15,932 nucleotides of DNA. Source: Desulfobacteraceae bacterium. Lineage in GTDB: Bacteria; Desulfobacterota; Desulfobacteria; Desulfobacterales; Desulfosarcinaceae. Shown in pieces: positions 7,833 to 14,325 of the stretch. The stretch lies in assembly GCA_027025615.1 (NCBI GenBank), contig JALVQM010000195.1, positions 1 through 15,932 on the forward strand, given 5' to 3'. The notes under the pieces were generated by a model. That model was given only the letters and a program-made list of their open reading frames with translations, had not been told where the DNA came from and made no database searches. How positions within the stretch are numbered: position 1 is the stretch's first letter; each line of letters opens with the position of its first letter. The position numbers were made by a program, and so were the translations under genes.

Positions 7833-8005
7833 CATAAATATTTCCAGAATAGCGTTATAAAAATATTGGGATAGATGATGAACTGCATTCAGGGGACAAT
7901 ATGGTGGACATGGAACAAATTTTTCTGTAATTCTTTAACCAGGCAGCGGCCTAATCCATATCGATTGTATCAAGGATAATTATATGCAGAAGCAAGGGAG
8001 ATGGA

Positions 8006-8404
8006 ATGGTATTTTTCGAATGGTGTGAGCAATACAGTGTCGGCGACGATGAAATCGATGAGCAACACCAGAACCTGTTTTCTTTTCTCAACGAATATTA
8101 TGACGCAATGCTCAAGGGCAGGGGGAAAGATGTGGTGGACGAAATTTTTGCCGAGATGAAAGCCTACGCTGTATACCATTTCAAGTCGGAAGAGCAGAAA
8201 ATGGCACAAGTCGGCTACCCTGACCTGGAGCAACATAAAAAAGTTCATGCCTCTTTTGTTGGCAGGATCAAAGAGCTGGAGGAGAAGAAAGCTGCCGGTG
8301 ATCTGCTGGCAGCTGTTAATGTAGCCAAGTTTTTGAATAAATGGTTGGTTGAACATATCCTCGGGGATGACAAGAAATACTCACCTTACATGGCAAATGA
8401 TTGA
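8006..8404 (+). CDS. Bacteriohemerythrin (single-domain)
   Basis: 132 residues that are almost entirely one hemerythrin domain. All seven di-iron ligands are present at the canonical spacing: His21 (EIDEQHQNLF), His58 and Glu62 (YHFKSEEQKM), His77 and His81 (QHKKVH), His117 and Asp122 (VEHILGDDKKY). It binds oxygen at an oxo-bridged di-iron site. In anaerobes and microaerophiles such cytoplasmic proteins are thought to sequester or deliver O2, or to sense it. There is no signal peptide or extra signalling domain. The start is supported by AAGGGAGATGGA directly upstream. It is a single gene, with non-coding DNA on both sides, and no relation to the nitrogen genes is evident. Confidence 0.96.
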   Translation: MVFFEWCEQYSVGDDEIDEQHQNLFSFLNEYYDAMLKGRGKDVVDEIFAEMKAYAVYHFKSEEQKMAQVGYPDLEQHKKVHASFVGRIKELEEKKAAGDLLAAVNVAKFLNKWLVEHILGDDKKYSPYMAND

Positions 8405-8728
8405 TTTGTTGCTGAAACAGTGGAATAATAATCCACTGATGATCCGGCAGGTGGTGAGGGTTTTTGTTCAGCCTTGCATGAATAAAAGTTGATTATTATT
8501 TCCATCCTTTTCGTTGAACCTCCAAGGGTTGCATGCTTCTCATTGTATAGGTTTTACAGGTAATGGTTTGGCAATAAGCTTGTGGGGATTTGTTATTGAA
8601 AATTGATAATTGATGAATAATTAAATGCCGATTTGGAAAGTGATCTTGAGCTTTTATATTGGCATGAAGTTGCTATAGCAAGGTAAATTCCAAGACACTG
8701 CAATGTTGTTAAACAAAAGAGGCCGGCC
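8405..8728 (+). other. Intergenic region, no gene seen
   Basis: 324 AT-rich bases between the hemerythrin and zinc-ribbon genes. The only clear structure is a perfect 7-bp hairpin CAGTGGA / TCCACTG at 8418-8438, shortly after the hemerythrin stop. It has no adjacent T-run on the plus strand, so it is at best a weak terminator or a 3' stabilising element. No convincing promoter for the next gene was found. TTGGCATGAAGTTGCT at 8659-8674 resembles a sigma-54 site but its spacing is one base short. Confidence 0.5.
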
Positions 8729-9103
8729 ATGAATTGTGAAAAGTGTGGTGCTGAAATTACCGCTGCAGAAACCAGGGACCATGCCGGTCAAAAAATCTGT
8801 GAGGATTGTTACCTGGACCTGGTTGCGCAGCCCAAGACCTGTGATCCCTGGGCGGTATACATGGCTAAAAACGAGATGGGATCCCGGGCCGAACTGACGG
8901 AGCTGCAGCAGAAAATATTGGAGCTTTTAAACAGCCAGGGCCCGCTTATGGCACAACAGGTCTGTGATCAGCTTGCAATCACAGAGAGTCAATTCCAGAG
9001 CAACATAACCAGCCTGCGCTACATGGAGCTGGCCAGAGCCTTTCCACGCAATGGCCAGATTTTCTATACCCTGTTCGACGACCAGGGCGGCAGGGATGCC
9101 TGA
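8729..9103 (+). CDS. Zinc-ribbon protein with probable winged-helix C-terminal domain
   Basis: 124 residues. The N-terminus has a CxxC...CxxC zinc-ribbon (Cys3, Cys6, Cys24, Cys27), then a linker with TCDPWAVYMAK at 37-47. Residues about 53-115 (LTELQQKILELLNSQGPLMAQQV... ending in a beta-hairpin around NGQIFYTLFD) look like a winged helix-turn-helix, so a DNA- or RNA-binding regulator is plausible. I do not recognise a named family and give no gene symbol. AGAGG upstream supports the start. It lies 265 bases before glnD on the same strand, but the sigma-54 promoter between them suggests that glnD is transcribed independently. Its target is unknown. Confidence 0.85.
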   Translation: MNCEKCGAEITAAETRDHAGQKICEDCYLDLVAQPKTCDPWAVYMAKNEMGSRAELTELQQKILELLNSQGPLMAQQVCDQLAITESQFQSNITSLRYMELARAFPRNGQIFYTLFDDQGGRDA

Positions 9104-9281
9104 TTACAGACCTGCAAAATCATAACCTGTTTCATATTAACCCGGACATGCCTCAAGGTATTTGCAAAATTGTCATTAATTTAATCATAAAATTACAAAT
9201 TTGTAGATTGATGTAAAAAGACAAAATTTGACAAATTTGGTTTTTCTAATCATTCCAGGTGGAAATCACTGCAAGAGCAAA

Positions 9282-9297
9282 TGGCACGACTAATGCT
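9282..9297 (+). promoter_or_regulatory. Sigma-54 (-24/-12) promoter for glnD-glnB-glnA
   Basis: TGGCACGACTAATGCT matches the RpoN consensus TGGCACG-N4-TTGCW at every conserved position but one, with the correct 10 bases between GG (9283-9284) and GC (9295-9296). Transcription should start near 9308, about 60 bases before the glnD ATG. The upstream DNA is strongly AT-rich and contains the palindrome CAAATTTG at 9196-9203 and 9232-9239 plus a near copy at 9222-9230. These could be activator or bending sites, but they do not match the NtrC consensus. Confidence 0.8.
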
Positions 9298-9368
9298 TTA
9301 TAGAATATATACTTTATTTTTTTGCGGTCTCAAACCATAATTCAGGTGACGGAATCAGGGAAGAACCT

Positions 9369-12002
9369 ATGCCCCAAGTATCATCAGAAACAAATACCAT
9401 TGCTCCCATTGATGCCATTGCCGGGCTGGAATCCGGACGCCTTGAATTGAACCGCAAAAGACACGAGCTTGATGCGGCAAGCTGGATAAAACTCAATGCC
9501 GCTTTGTTGGATGAATATTTCCTGTCTTGTTTCAGCAACAGTTCAACCGGTCTCCAACTCGACATCTTGCAGAATCCTTACGCCCTGCTTGCCCTTGGTG
9601 GCTATGGGCGCGCAGAACAGTGCATCCATTCTGACGTGGATCTAATGATTTTATTTCGTAAAAAAGTGCCGGCCGAAGCCGAAGAGCTGGTCCAGGAAAT
9701 AATTTACCCCCTCTGGGACCTGGGTATGGAAGTTGGCCATGCCACCCGGAGTATCAAGGAAACCGTTGAGCTGGCACGCAAGGATTTCGAGGTTTTAACT
9801 TCCCTGCTGGATGCGCGTTTTATTTGCGGCATGTCTCCCTTGTATCATGAACTGACGGAACAGTTGCGGCGCAGGCTGATCAACACCAAACCACGGAAGA
9901 TCATTGACTGGCTGGTGAAAACCAATCGCGAAAGGCATGAGCGGTTTGGCGATTCTTCTTATCTTTTGGAACCAAATTTAAAGGAAGGACAGGGAGGACT
10001 GCGGGACTACCATACCATGTTCTGGATAGGACGGGTAAGGTCGGGCGTGCGGTCTGTTCGTGACCTTGAATACCATGGGTTCATTTCCCACGCTGAATGC
10101 AATCTCCTGTCCAGAGCGTTGAATTTTGTCTGGCATGTGCGCAATGAACTTCATCAGTTGGCTGGTCGCAAATGTGATCAGTTTCATCTGGAATATCAGA
10201 CCCAGCTTGCCCAAGAGATGGGGTTTTCCGGGGACAAGGGACACTTGCCGGTCGAGAAGTTGCTTGGAGAACTGCACCGGCACATGGAGTTGATAAAGCA
10301 ATGCCATCAGAACTTTATTTCTGAAACGGAGCAAGGCAGTCGTTTGCATGCCAAAAAGGGTGCAAGGATTGATGCAGGCAGACCTGGTCTTGCCATAGAG
10401 CGGGGAATGATCCAGTTTGTTTCATCTGAAGCCATAGTGCGCAGGCCACTGCTGCTGATGGAAATTTTTCTGGAAAGCGCATTGCGCAGAATCCCTCTTA
10501 GTGTTGAAGCCCAGAGGCTGGTGCGGGAATTCGGCGATTTGATTGAAAATAAATTGCGTGCTGACCGACAAGCCGTTGATATGTTTGAGCACCTTCTTGT
10601 AAGGCCTGTTGATGCCTTGTCGGCCTTGAACCAGATGCTGGTGACAGGTTTTCTGGAACGTTTTATTCCCCACTGGAGCCGGGTTGTTAACAGGATCCAG
10701 TTTGATCGTTACCACTTGTACCCTGTAGCCCGGCATCTGCTCCTTACGGTTCGGCTTTTGAAAGAGATTGGTATCAACGGTGAGCAATACGATGATTCCT
10801 TATGTCGCCATATATACAAAGAAGTAAAAAGTAAGCGGATCCTGTTTTGGGCGGCACTGTTGCATGATATCGGCAAGGCGGTGCCTTCCAAGGGACATGC
10901 CGAGCGTGGAGCAGTGTTTGCAAGGCAGATCCTGGAAGAAAAACAACTATCGGATGACGACATAGAGACCATATGCTTTCTTGTCAGGCACCATCTCTTA
11001 CTGATGAAGATAGCCACACGCAGGGATATTACTGAAGAAGAAACCGCCGTGGCCTGTGCTCGGGTGGTGCGCTCGGCTGATCGGCTGAAGATGCTCTATT
11101 TGCTTAGCGTGGCTGATGCTATGGCAACCGGGCCGAAGGCCTGGAACGAGTGGACGGCCAGCCTTTTACGCGATTTGTTCTTAAGGGTGCGCAAGGTTCT
11201 CAATAAAAAAGAGCTTGTTTCCGACCGGGCTGAAAATGTTATTTCCCTGAAAAGGCAGGCGGTCCTTGATTTGCAGTCAACTCCGCAAGGCAGGAGAGAT
11301 GTCGAAAAATTGCTGCCCGACCTGTCCAGACGGTACCTGCTTTCCTGCTCAGCCACCGAGATCAATCAGCATATTCAGCTCTACCGCCAGTTGGGGGACA
11401 GGCAGTTTGTGTGGCAGGTGTCAGGTTCCGGTTCATTAGTGGATACCCGGGTTGTGACCGTTTGTGCCCACGATCGGCCGGGGCTTTTGTCTAAGATTGC
11501 CGGTGTTTTTACTCTTAACAACGTGGATATAATGCACGTCCGGATTTTTACCTGGCACAACCGGGTCGCACTGGATGTTTTCGAGGTTGAAGCTCCGCCG
11601 GACAGGGTTTTCGAGAAGCAGCGCTGGGACAAAGTCTACCTGCAGTTGGAAGAAGTTCTTGCAGGAAAGATCGATATCGCAGATAAACTTGCAAAGTTTC
11701 GGCATGATTTCAAAAGGCCGGCAACCGCTGGCAAACACCGGCCACAAAAAGTTAAGGTAGACAATACCAGTTCAAGCTTCTTTACCATTGTAGAAGTTAC
11801 GGCCTGGGATTACCCGGGGCTGCTGTTCAATATCACCAATGCCCTTTACCGGTGCGGGCTGGACATATGGGTGGCCAAGATAGCAACCAGGGTAGACCAG
11901 GTAGTCGATGTTTTTTATGTGCGCAGCATAGAAGGTGAAAAAGTGGATCAGCCGGACATGGAAGAGCAGATTCACAATGCAGTAGTGGATGTGCTTCTGT
12001 AA
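9369..12002 (+). CDS. glnD: Bifunctional uridylyltransferase / uridylyl-removing enzyme (PII sensor)
   Basis: 877 residues, close to the 890 of E. coli GlnD, with the full domain order. The nucleotidyltransferase motif GGYGRAE starts at 77 with Asp89/Asp91 (SDVD). A GlnD-type linker and helical region follows (EPNLKEGQGGLRDYH at 201-215). The HD hydrolase domain has His456, His499-Asp500 (LLHDIGKAVPSKGHAERG) and His541/542. Two C-terminal ACT domains start near 695 (VVTVCAHDRPGLLSKIAGVF) and 805 (FTIVEVTAWDYPGLLFNITN). The enzyme adds UMP to GlnB when glutamine is low and removes it when glutamine binds the ACT domains. The start is preceded by GGGAAGAA and leaves no room for a longer N-terminus of family type. 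It is followed after 57 bases by glnB. Confidence 0.97.
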   Translation: MPQVSSETNTIAPIDAIAGLESGRLELNRKRHELDAASWIKLNAALLDEYFLSCFSNSSTGLQLDILQNPYALLALGGYGRAEQCIHSDVDLMILFRKKVPAEAEELVQEIIYPLWDLGMEVGHATRSIKETVELARKDFEVLTSLLDARFICGMSPLYHELTEQLRRRLINTKPRKIIDWLVKTNRERHERFGDSSYLLEPNLKEGQGGLRDYHTMFWIGRVRSGVRSVRDLEYHGFISHAECNLLSRALNFVWHVRNELHQLAGRKCDQFHLEYQTQLAQEMGFSGDKGHLPVEKLLGELHRHMELIKQCHQNFISETEQGSRLHAKKGARIDAGRPGLAIERGMIQFVSSEAIVRRPLLLMEIFLESALRRIPLSVEAQRLVREFGDLIENKLRADRQAVDMFEHLLVRPVDALSALNQMLVTGFLERFIPHWSRVVNRIQFDRYHLYPVARHLLLTVRLLKEIGINGEQYDDSLCRHIYKEVKSKRILFWAALLHDIGKAVPSKGHAERGAVFARQILEEKQLSDDDIETICFLVRHHLLLMKIATRRDITEEETAVACARVVRSADRLKMLYLLSVADAMATGPKAWNEWTASLLRDLFLRVRKVLNKKELVSDRAENVISLKRQAVLDLQSTPQGRRDVEKLLPDLSRRYLLSCSATEINQHIQLYRQLGDRQFVWQVSGSGSLVDTRVVTVCAHDRPGLLSKIAGVFTLNNVDIMHVRIFTWHNRVALDVFEVEAPPDRVFEKQRWDKVYLQLEEVLAGKIDIADKLAKFRHDFKRPATAGKHRPQKVKVDNTSSSFFTIVEVTAWDYPGLLFNITNALYRCGLDIWVAKIATRVDQVVDVFYVRSIEGEKVDQPDMEEQIHNAVVDVLL

Positions 12003-12059
12003 AAACCCAGTACAAAGATAACAGGCGGTTATTCATTATCAATATCGATGGAGGAAGAA

Positions 12060-12398
12060 ATGAAGAAAATAGAAGCAATCATCAAGCCTTTCAAGCTGGA
12101 TGATGTAAAAGAGGCCCTGAACGAGATAGGAGTCCAGGGCATGACCATTACCGAAGTAAAAGGTTACGGTCGCCAGAAGGGGCACAAGGAAATCTACAGG
12201 GGGGCTGAATACGTGGTTGATTTCATTCCCAAGGTAAAAATTGAAATTATCGTCCAGGCTGACTGGTCCCAGAAGGTTGTAGATACAATACTGAAGGCTG
12301 CCTATACCGGCAAAGTGGGAGATGGGAAGATTTTTGTAACCCCCATCGAGGAAGTAATCAGGGTCAGGACAGGGGAGACAGGTGAAAACGCTATTTAG
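12060..12398 (+). CDS. glnB: Nitrogen regulatory protein PII
   Basis: 112 residues from the ATG at 12060, the standard PII length. An upstream in-frame ATG at 12048 would overlap the Shine-Dalgarno GGAGG and add only four residues, so it is rejected. Recognisable features are the start MKKIEAIIKPFKLDDVKEAL, the T-loop around 37-55 (RQKGHKEIYRGAEY) with Tyr51 as the uridylylation site, and the nucleotide/2-oxoglutarate pocket with TGKVGDGKIFV at 83-93 and Arg101/Arg103. The sequence resembles GlnB/GlnK of Proteobacteria, and I use glnB because it sits next to glnA rather than amtB. It integrates 2-oxoglutarate and ATP/ADP levels and controls GlnE. It is probably cotranscribed with glnD and glnA. 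Confidence 0.97.
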   Translation: MKKIEAIIKPFKLDDVKEALNEIGVQGMTITEVKGYGRQKGHKEIYRGAEYVVDFIPKVKIEIIVQADWSQKVVDTILKAAYTGKVGDGKIFVTPIEEVIRVRTGETGENAI

Positions 12399-12481
12399 TC
12401 TTCTGTCCATAGACGAAAACGAACAGATTTTATTTTGCGAAGTATTTATCAAAATCATTTAATCAATAAAGGAGAGAAATT

Positions 12482-13894
12482 ATGACCCCGAAAGAAGTGC
12501 TGGATTTTTCGAAGGAAAAGGGAATCAAGATTGTTGATTTACGCTTCATGGATTTTCCTGGTCTCTGGCAGCATTTTTCCGTTCCCGTAAGTGAGTTGGA
12601 CGAAGGCAGCTTTGAAGACGGTTTCGGTTTTGACGGCTCCAGTATCCGAGGATGGCAACCGATCAACGCCAGCGATATGCTGGTAATTCCGGATCCGGAC
12701 ACTGCCAATATCGATCCATTTTATAAGGACCCGACCCTTGTACTGATTTGTAATATCGTAGATCCAGTGACCAGGGAGCCTTACAGCCGCGATCCCCGCC
12801 ACATTGCCAAAAAGGCCGAAGCATACCTGAAGGGCAGCGGGATAGGAGATACGGCCTTCATTGGTCCGGAAGCAGAATTTTTTATTTTTGATGATATTCG
12901 TTTCGAGTCTGGTCGTAACATGGCGTTTTACGAAATTGATTCAATCGAGGGGATCTGGAATACAGGGCGGGATGAAGAGCCGAACCAGGGATACAAACCG
13001 CGACACAAGGAAGGATATTTCCCTGTTCCGCCCATGGACAAGTTCCAGGATTTGCGCAGCGAGATGCTGCTTACCCTTGAATCCCTCGGAATCGATATCG
13101 AAGCCCAGCACCATGAAGTGGCGACCGCCGGTCAGGCAGAGATAGACATGCGTTTTAAGCCTCTGCTCCAAATGGCGGACCAGCTGATGTGGTTCAAGTA
13201 TGTCCTGAAAAATGTGGCCTATCGTTATGGACATACGGTGACTTTCATGCCCAAGCCGCTTTTTGAGGACAACGGCACCGGAATGCACACCCACTTGAGT
13301 ATTTGGAAAGACGGACAGCCCACATTTGCCGGTGACCAGTACGCCGGCCTGTCCCAGGAGGCGTTGTATGCCATCGGCGGAATCCTGAAACATGCCCGTG
13401 CCTTGTGCGCTTTTACAAACCCGACAACCAATTCCTACAAGCGACTGGTGCCTGGTTTCGAAGCTCCGGTCAACCTTGCCTACTCCAGCCGCAACCGCAG
13501 CGCGGCTGTCCGGATTCCCATGTATTCCACATCACCGAAGGCCAAAAGGATAGAATTCCGGACGCCGGATCCGTCCTGCAACGGATACCTCGCGTTTTCA
13601 GCCATGCTGATGGCGGCCTTAGACGGGATAGAGAACAAGATCGATCCAGGTGACCCTCTCGACAAGGACATCTATGGCCTGCCGCCAGAAGAACTCGCCC
13701 AGATTCCTTCGGCGCCGGGATCGCTTGATGAAGCCCTGGAAGCCTTGAAAGAAGACAGCCAGTTCCTGCTTAAAGGAGATGTCTTTACTGCCGATGCTAT
13801 TGACATGTGGATTGACTACAAGATAGAAAATGAGATTAACCCGGTTAAATTGCGGCCGCACCCGCACGAGTTTTTCCTTTACTACGATATTTGA
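12482..13894 (+). CDS. glnA: Glutamine synthetase type I (adenylylated, GSI-beta)
   Basis: 470 residues, the usual length. Active-site motifs are FDGSSIRGW (50-58), GPEAEFFIFD (128-137, metal ligands Glu130/Glu132), NGTGMHTHLS (264-273), NPTTNSYKRL (313-322) and RIEFRTPDPSCNGYL (356-370). Tyr398 in DKDIYGLPPEE is the adenylylation site, which fits the presence of glnE in the same window. It makes glutamine from glutamate, ammonia and ATP as a cytoplasmic dodecamer. AAAGGAGAG precedes the ATG, and 83 bases separate it from glnB. No sigma-54 motif was found in that gap, so it probably depends on the promoter at 9282 or an unrecognised one. No clear terminator was found directly after it. Confidence 0.98.
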   Translation: MTPKEVLDFSKEKGIKIVDLRFMDFPGLWQHFSVPVSELDEGSFEDGFGFDGSSIRGWQPINASDMLVIPDPDTANIDPFYKDPTLVLICNIVDPVTREPYSRDPRHIAKKAEAYLKGSGIGDTAFIGPEAEFFIFDDIRFESGRNMAFYEIDSIEGIWNTGRDEEPNQGYKPRHKEGYFPVPPMDKFQDLRSEMLLTLESLGIDIEAQHHEVATAGQAEIDMRFKPLLQMADQLMWFKYVLKNVAYRYGHTVTFMPKPLFEDNGTGMHTHLSIWKDGQPTFAGDQYAGLSQEALYAIGGILKHARALCAFTNPTTNSYKRLVPGFEAPVNLAYSSRNRSAAVRIPMYSTSPKAKRIEFRTPDPSCNGYLAFSAMLMAALDGIENKIDPGDPLDKDIYGLPPEELAQIPSAPGSLDEALEALKEDSQFLLKGDVFTADAIDMWIDYKIENEINPVKLRPHPHEFFLYYDI

Positions 13895-14054
13895 TGCAAC
13901 CGGAAAATATTGCCATACAGCTTCATTGTCTTCCATGGCCCGGTTAAGAAGAGCGAAAATAAAAAGCCTGATAGCCGAAGGTTGACAATTTTACGAAGTG
14001 GCAATTGAGTAACAAAAAGTGACGGACTGTTAGGGATATTATTAAATAAAGTAC

Positions 14055-14083
14055 TTGACAGTTTCTTTGCCCATGGATATGGT
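14055..14083 (+). promoter_or_regulatory. Sigma-70 promoter of the aromatic biosynthesis leader
   Basis: A perfect TTGACA (14055-14060), an ideal 17-base spacer and TATGGT (14078-14083). The transcription start would be near 14090, just upstream of the leader peptide ribosome site AGGGAGG (14097-14103). The 160 bases between glnA and this promoter contain no other convincing signal. Confidence 0.7.
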
Positions 14084-14101
14084 GCCTGGAAATTTCAGGG
14101 A

Positions 14102-14246
14102 GGATCAAAAAGTGTTTTTAACCAATCGGCAGGCAGACTTTTATTTTTGGTATTTTTTTTACCGGCCCGGTCTGCCTCGGTGCTGGTCTTTTTGATCCGC
14201 AAATGAACATACAAAGCCGTGGGCAGACCAAGTCTCCCGCGGCTTT
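14102..14246 (+). promoter_or_regulatory. Transcription attenuator with alternative RNA folds (aromatic operon leader)
   Basis: Four pairing segments can be drawn by hand. Segment 1 AGGCAGAC (14131-14138), at the start of the leader codons, pairs perfectly with segment 2 GTCTGCCT (14170-14177), looping out the aromatic codons. Segment 2, as GGTCTGCC (14169-14176), can instead pair perfectly with segment 3 GGCAGACC (14222-14229), which is the upper part of the terminator hairpin. Segments 3 and 4 form the terminator (14213-14246). A ribosome stalled on the aromatic codons covers segment 1, freeing 2 for 3 (antitermination). Free passage restores 1:2 and 3:4 (termination). In addition, an 11-bp perfect inverted repeat GGATCAAAAAG (14102-14112) / CTTTTTGATCC (14188-14198) brackets the leader frame and would hide its start site. 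Confidence 0.82.
14112..14195 (+). CDS. Leader peptide of a Phe/Tyr/Trp attenuator
   Basis: A 27-codon open frame starts at GTG 14112, eight bases after a strong Shine-Dalgarno AGGGAGG, and ends at TGA 14193-14195. Residues 10-17 are FYFWYFFY: eight aromatic residues in a row (four Phe, three Tyr, one Trp). Further Phe lies at 2 and 27 and Trp at 25. The frame sits between a sigma-70 promoter and an intrinsic terminator, upstream of two aromatic pathway genes. This is the arrangement of amino-acid attenuators such as pheL and trpL. Its job would be to let the ribosome stall when charged aromatic tRNAs are scarce and so block terminator formation. The peptide itself probably has no function. 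Confidence 0.88.
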   Translation: MFLTNRQADFYFWYFFYRPGLPRCWSF

Positions 14247-14254
14247 TTGCTTTT
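14213..14254 (+). terminator. Attenuator terminator
   Basis: An 11-bp stem (14213-14223 with 14236-14246, AAAGCCGTGGG / CCCGCGGCTTT, one G-U pair) is capped by a further 4-bp AGAC/GTCT helix with a CAA loop. It runs into TTTTTGCTTTT at 14244-14254. It is a strong rho-independent terminator placed before the ribosome site of aroA'. Confidence 0.88.
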
Positions 14255-14290
14255 CAAGGCCGCTGGGAGCGCCCCCTGCGGCCTTGTTGT
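14255..14290 (+). terminator. Second hairpin, possible backup terminator
   Basis: A perfect 9-bp stem CAAGGCCGC (14255-14263) / GCGGCCTTG (14278-14286), with an inner GGG/CCC pairing in the loop, is followed by TTGTTTG. The U-tract is poor, so it may be a weak second terminator or an mRNA 5' stabilising stem uncovered after readthrough. Confidence 0.4.
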
Positions 14291-14325
14291 TTGAGAAGAA
14301 CGTGAAACTTTCGAGGAGGCGCAAA

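Noticed and set aside
8659..8674. Sigma-54-like TTGGCATGAAGTTGCT before the zinc-ribbon gene
   Set aside because: GG and GC are separated by nine bases instead of ten, and this spacing is normally strict.
12048..12059. Upstream ATG for glnB
   Set aside because: It lies on the Shine-Dalgarno of the ATG at 12060, which gives the exact standard PII length of 112 residues.
13982..13987. Another TTGACA after glnA
   Set aside because: No acceptable -10 element at 16-18 bases; the copy at 14055 has an ideal spacer and position.
14203..14325. Longer aroA' frame from ATG 14203
   Set aside because: It would translate through the terminator and the second hairpin, has no ribosome site, and the added residues are not aldolase-like. 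The ATG at 14326 has GAGGAGG.
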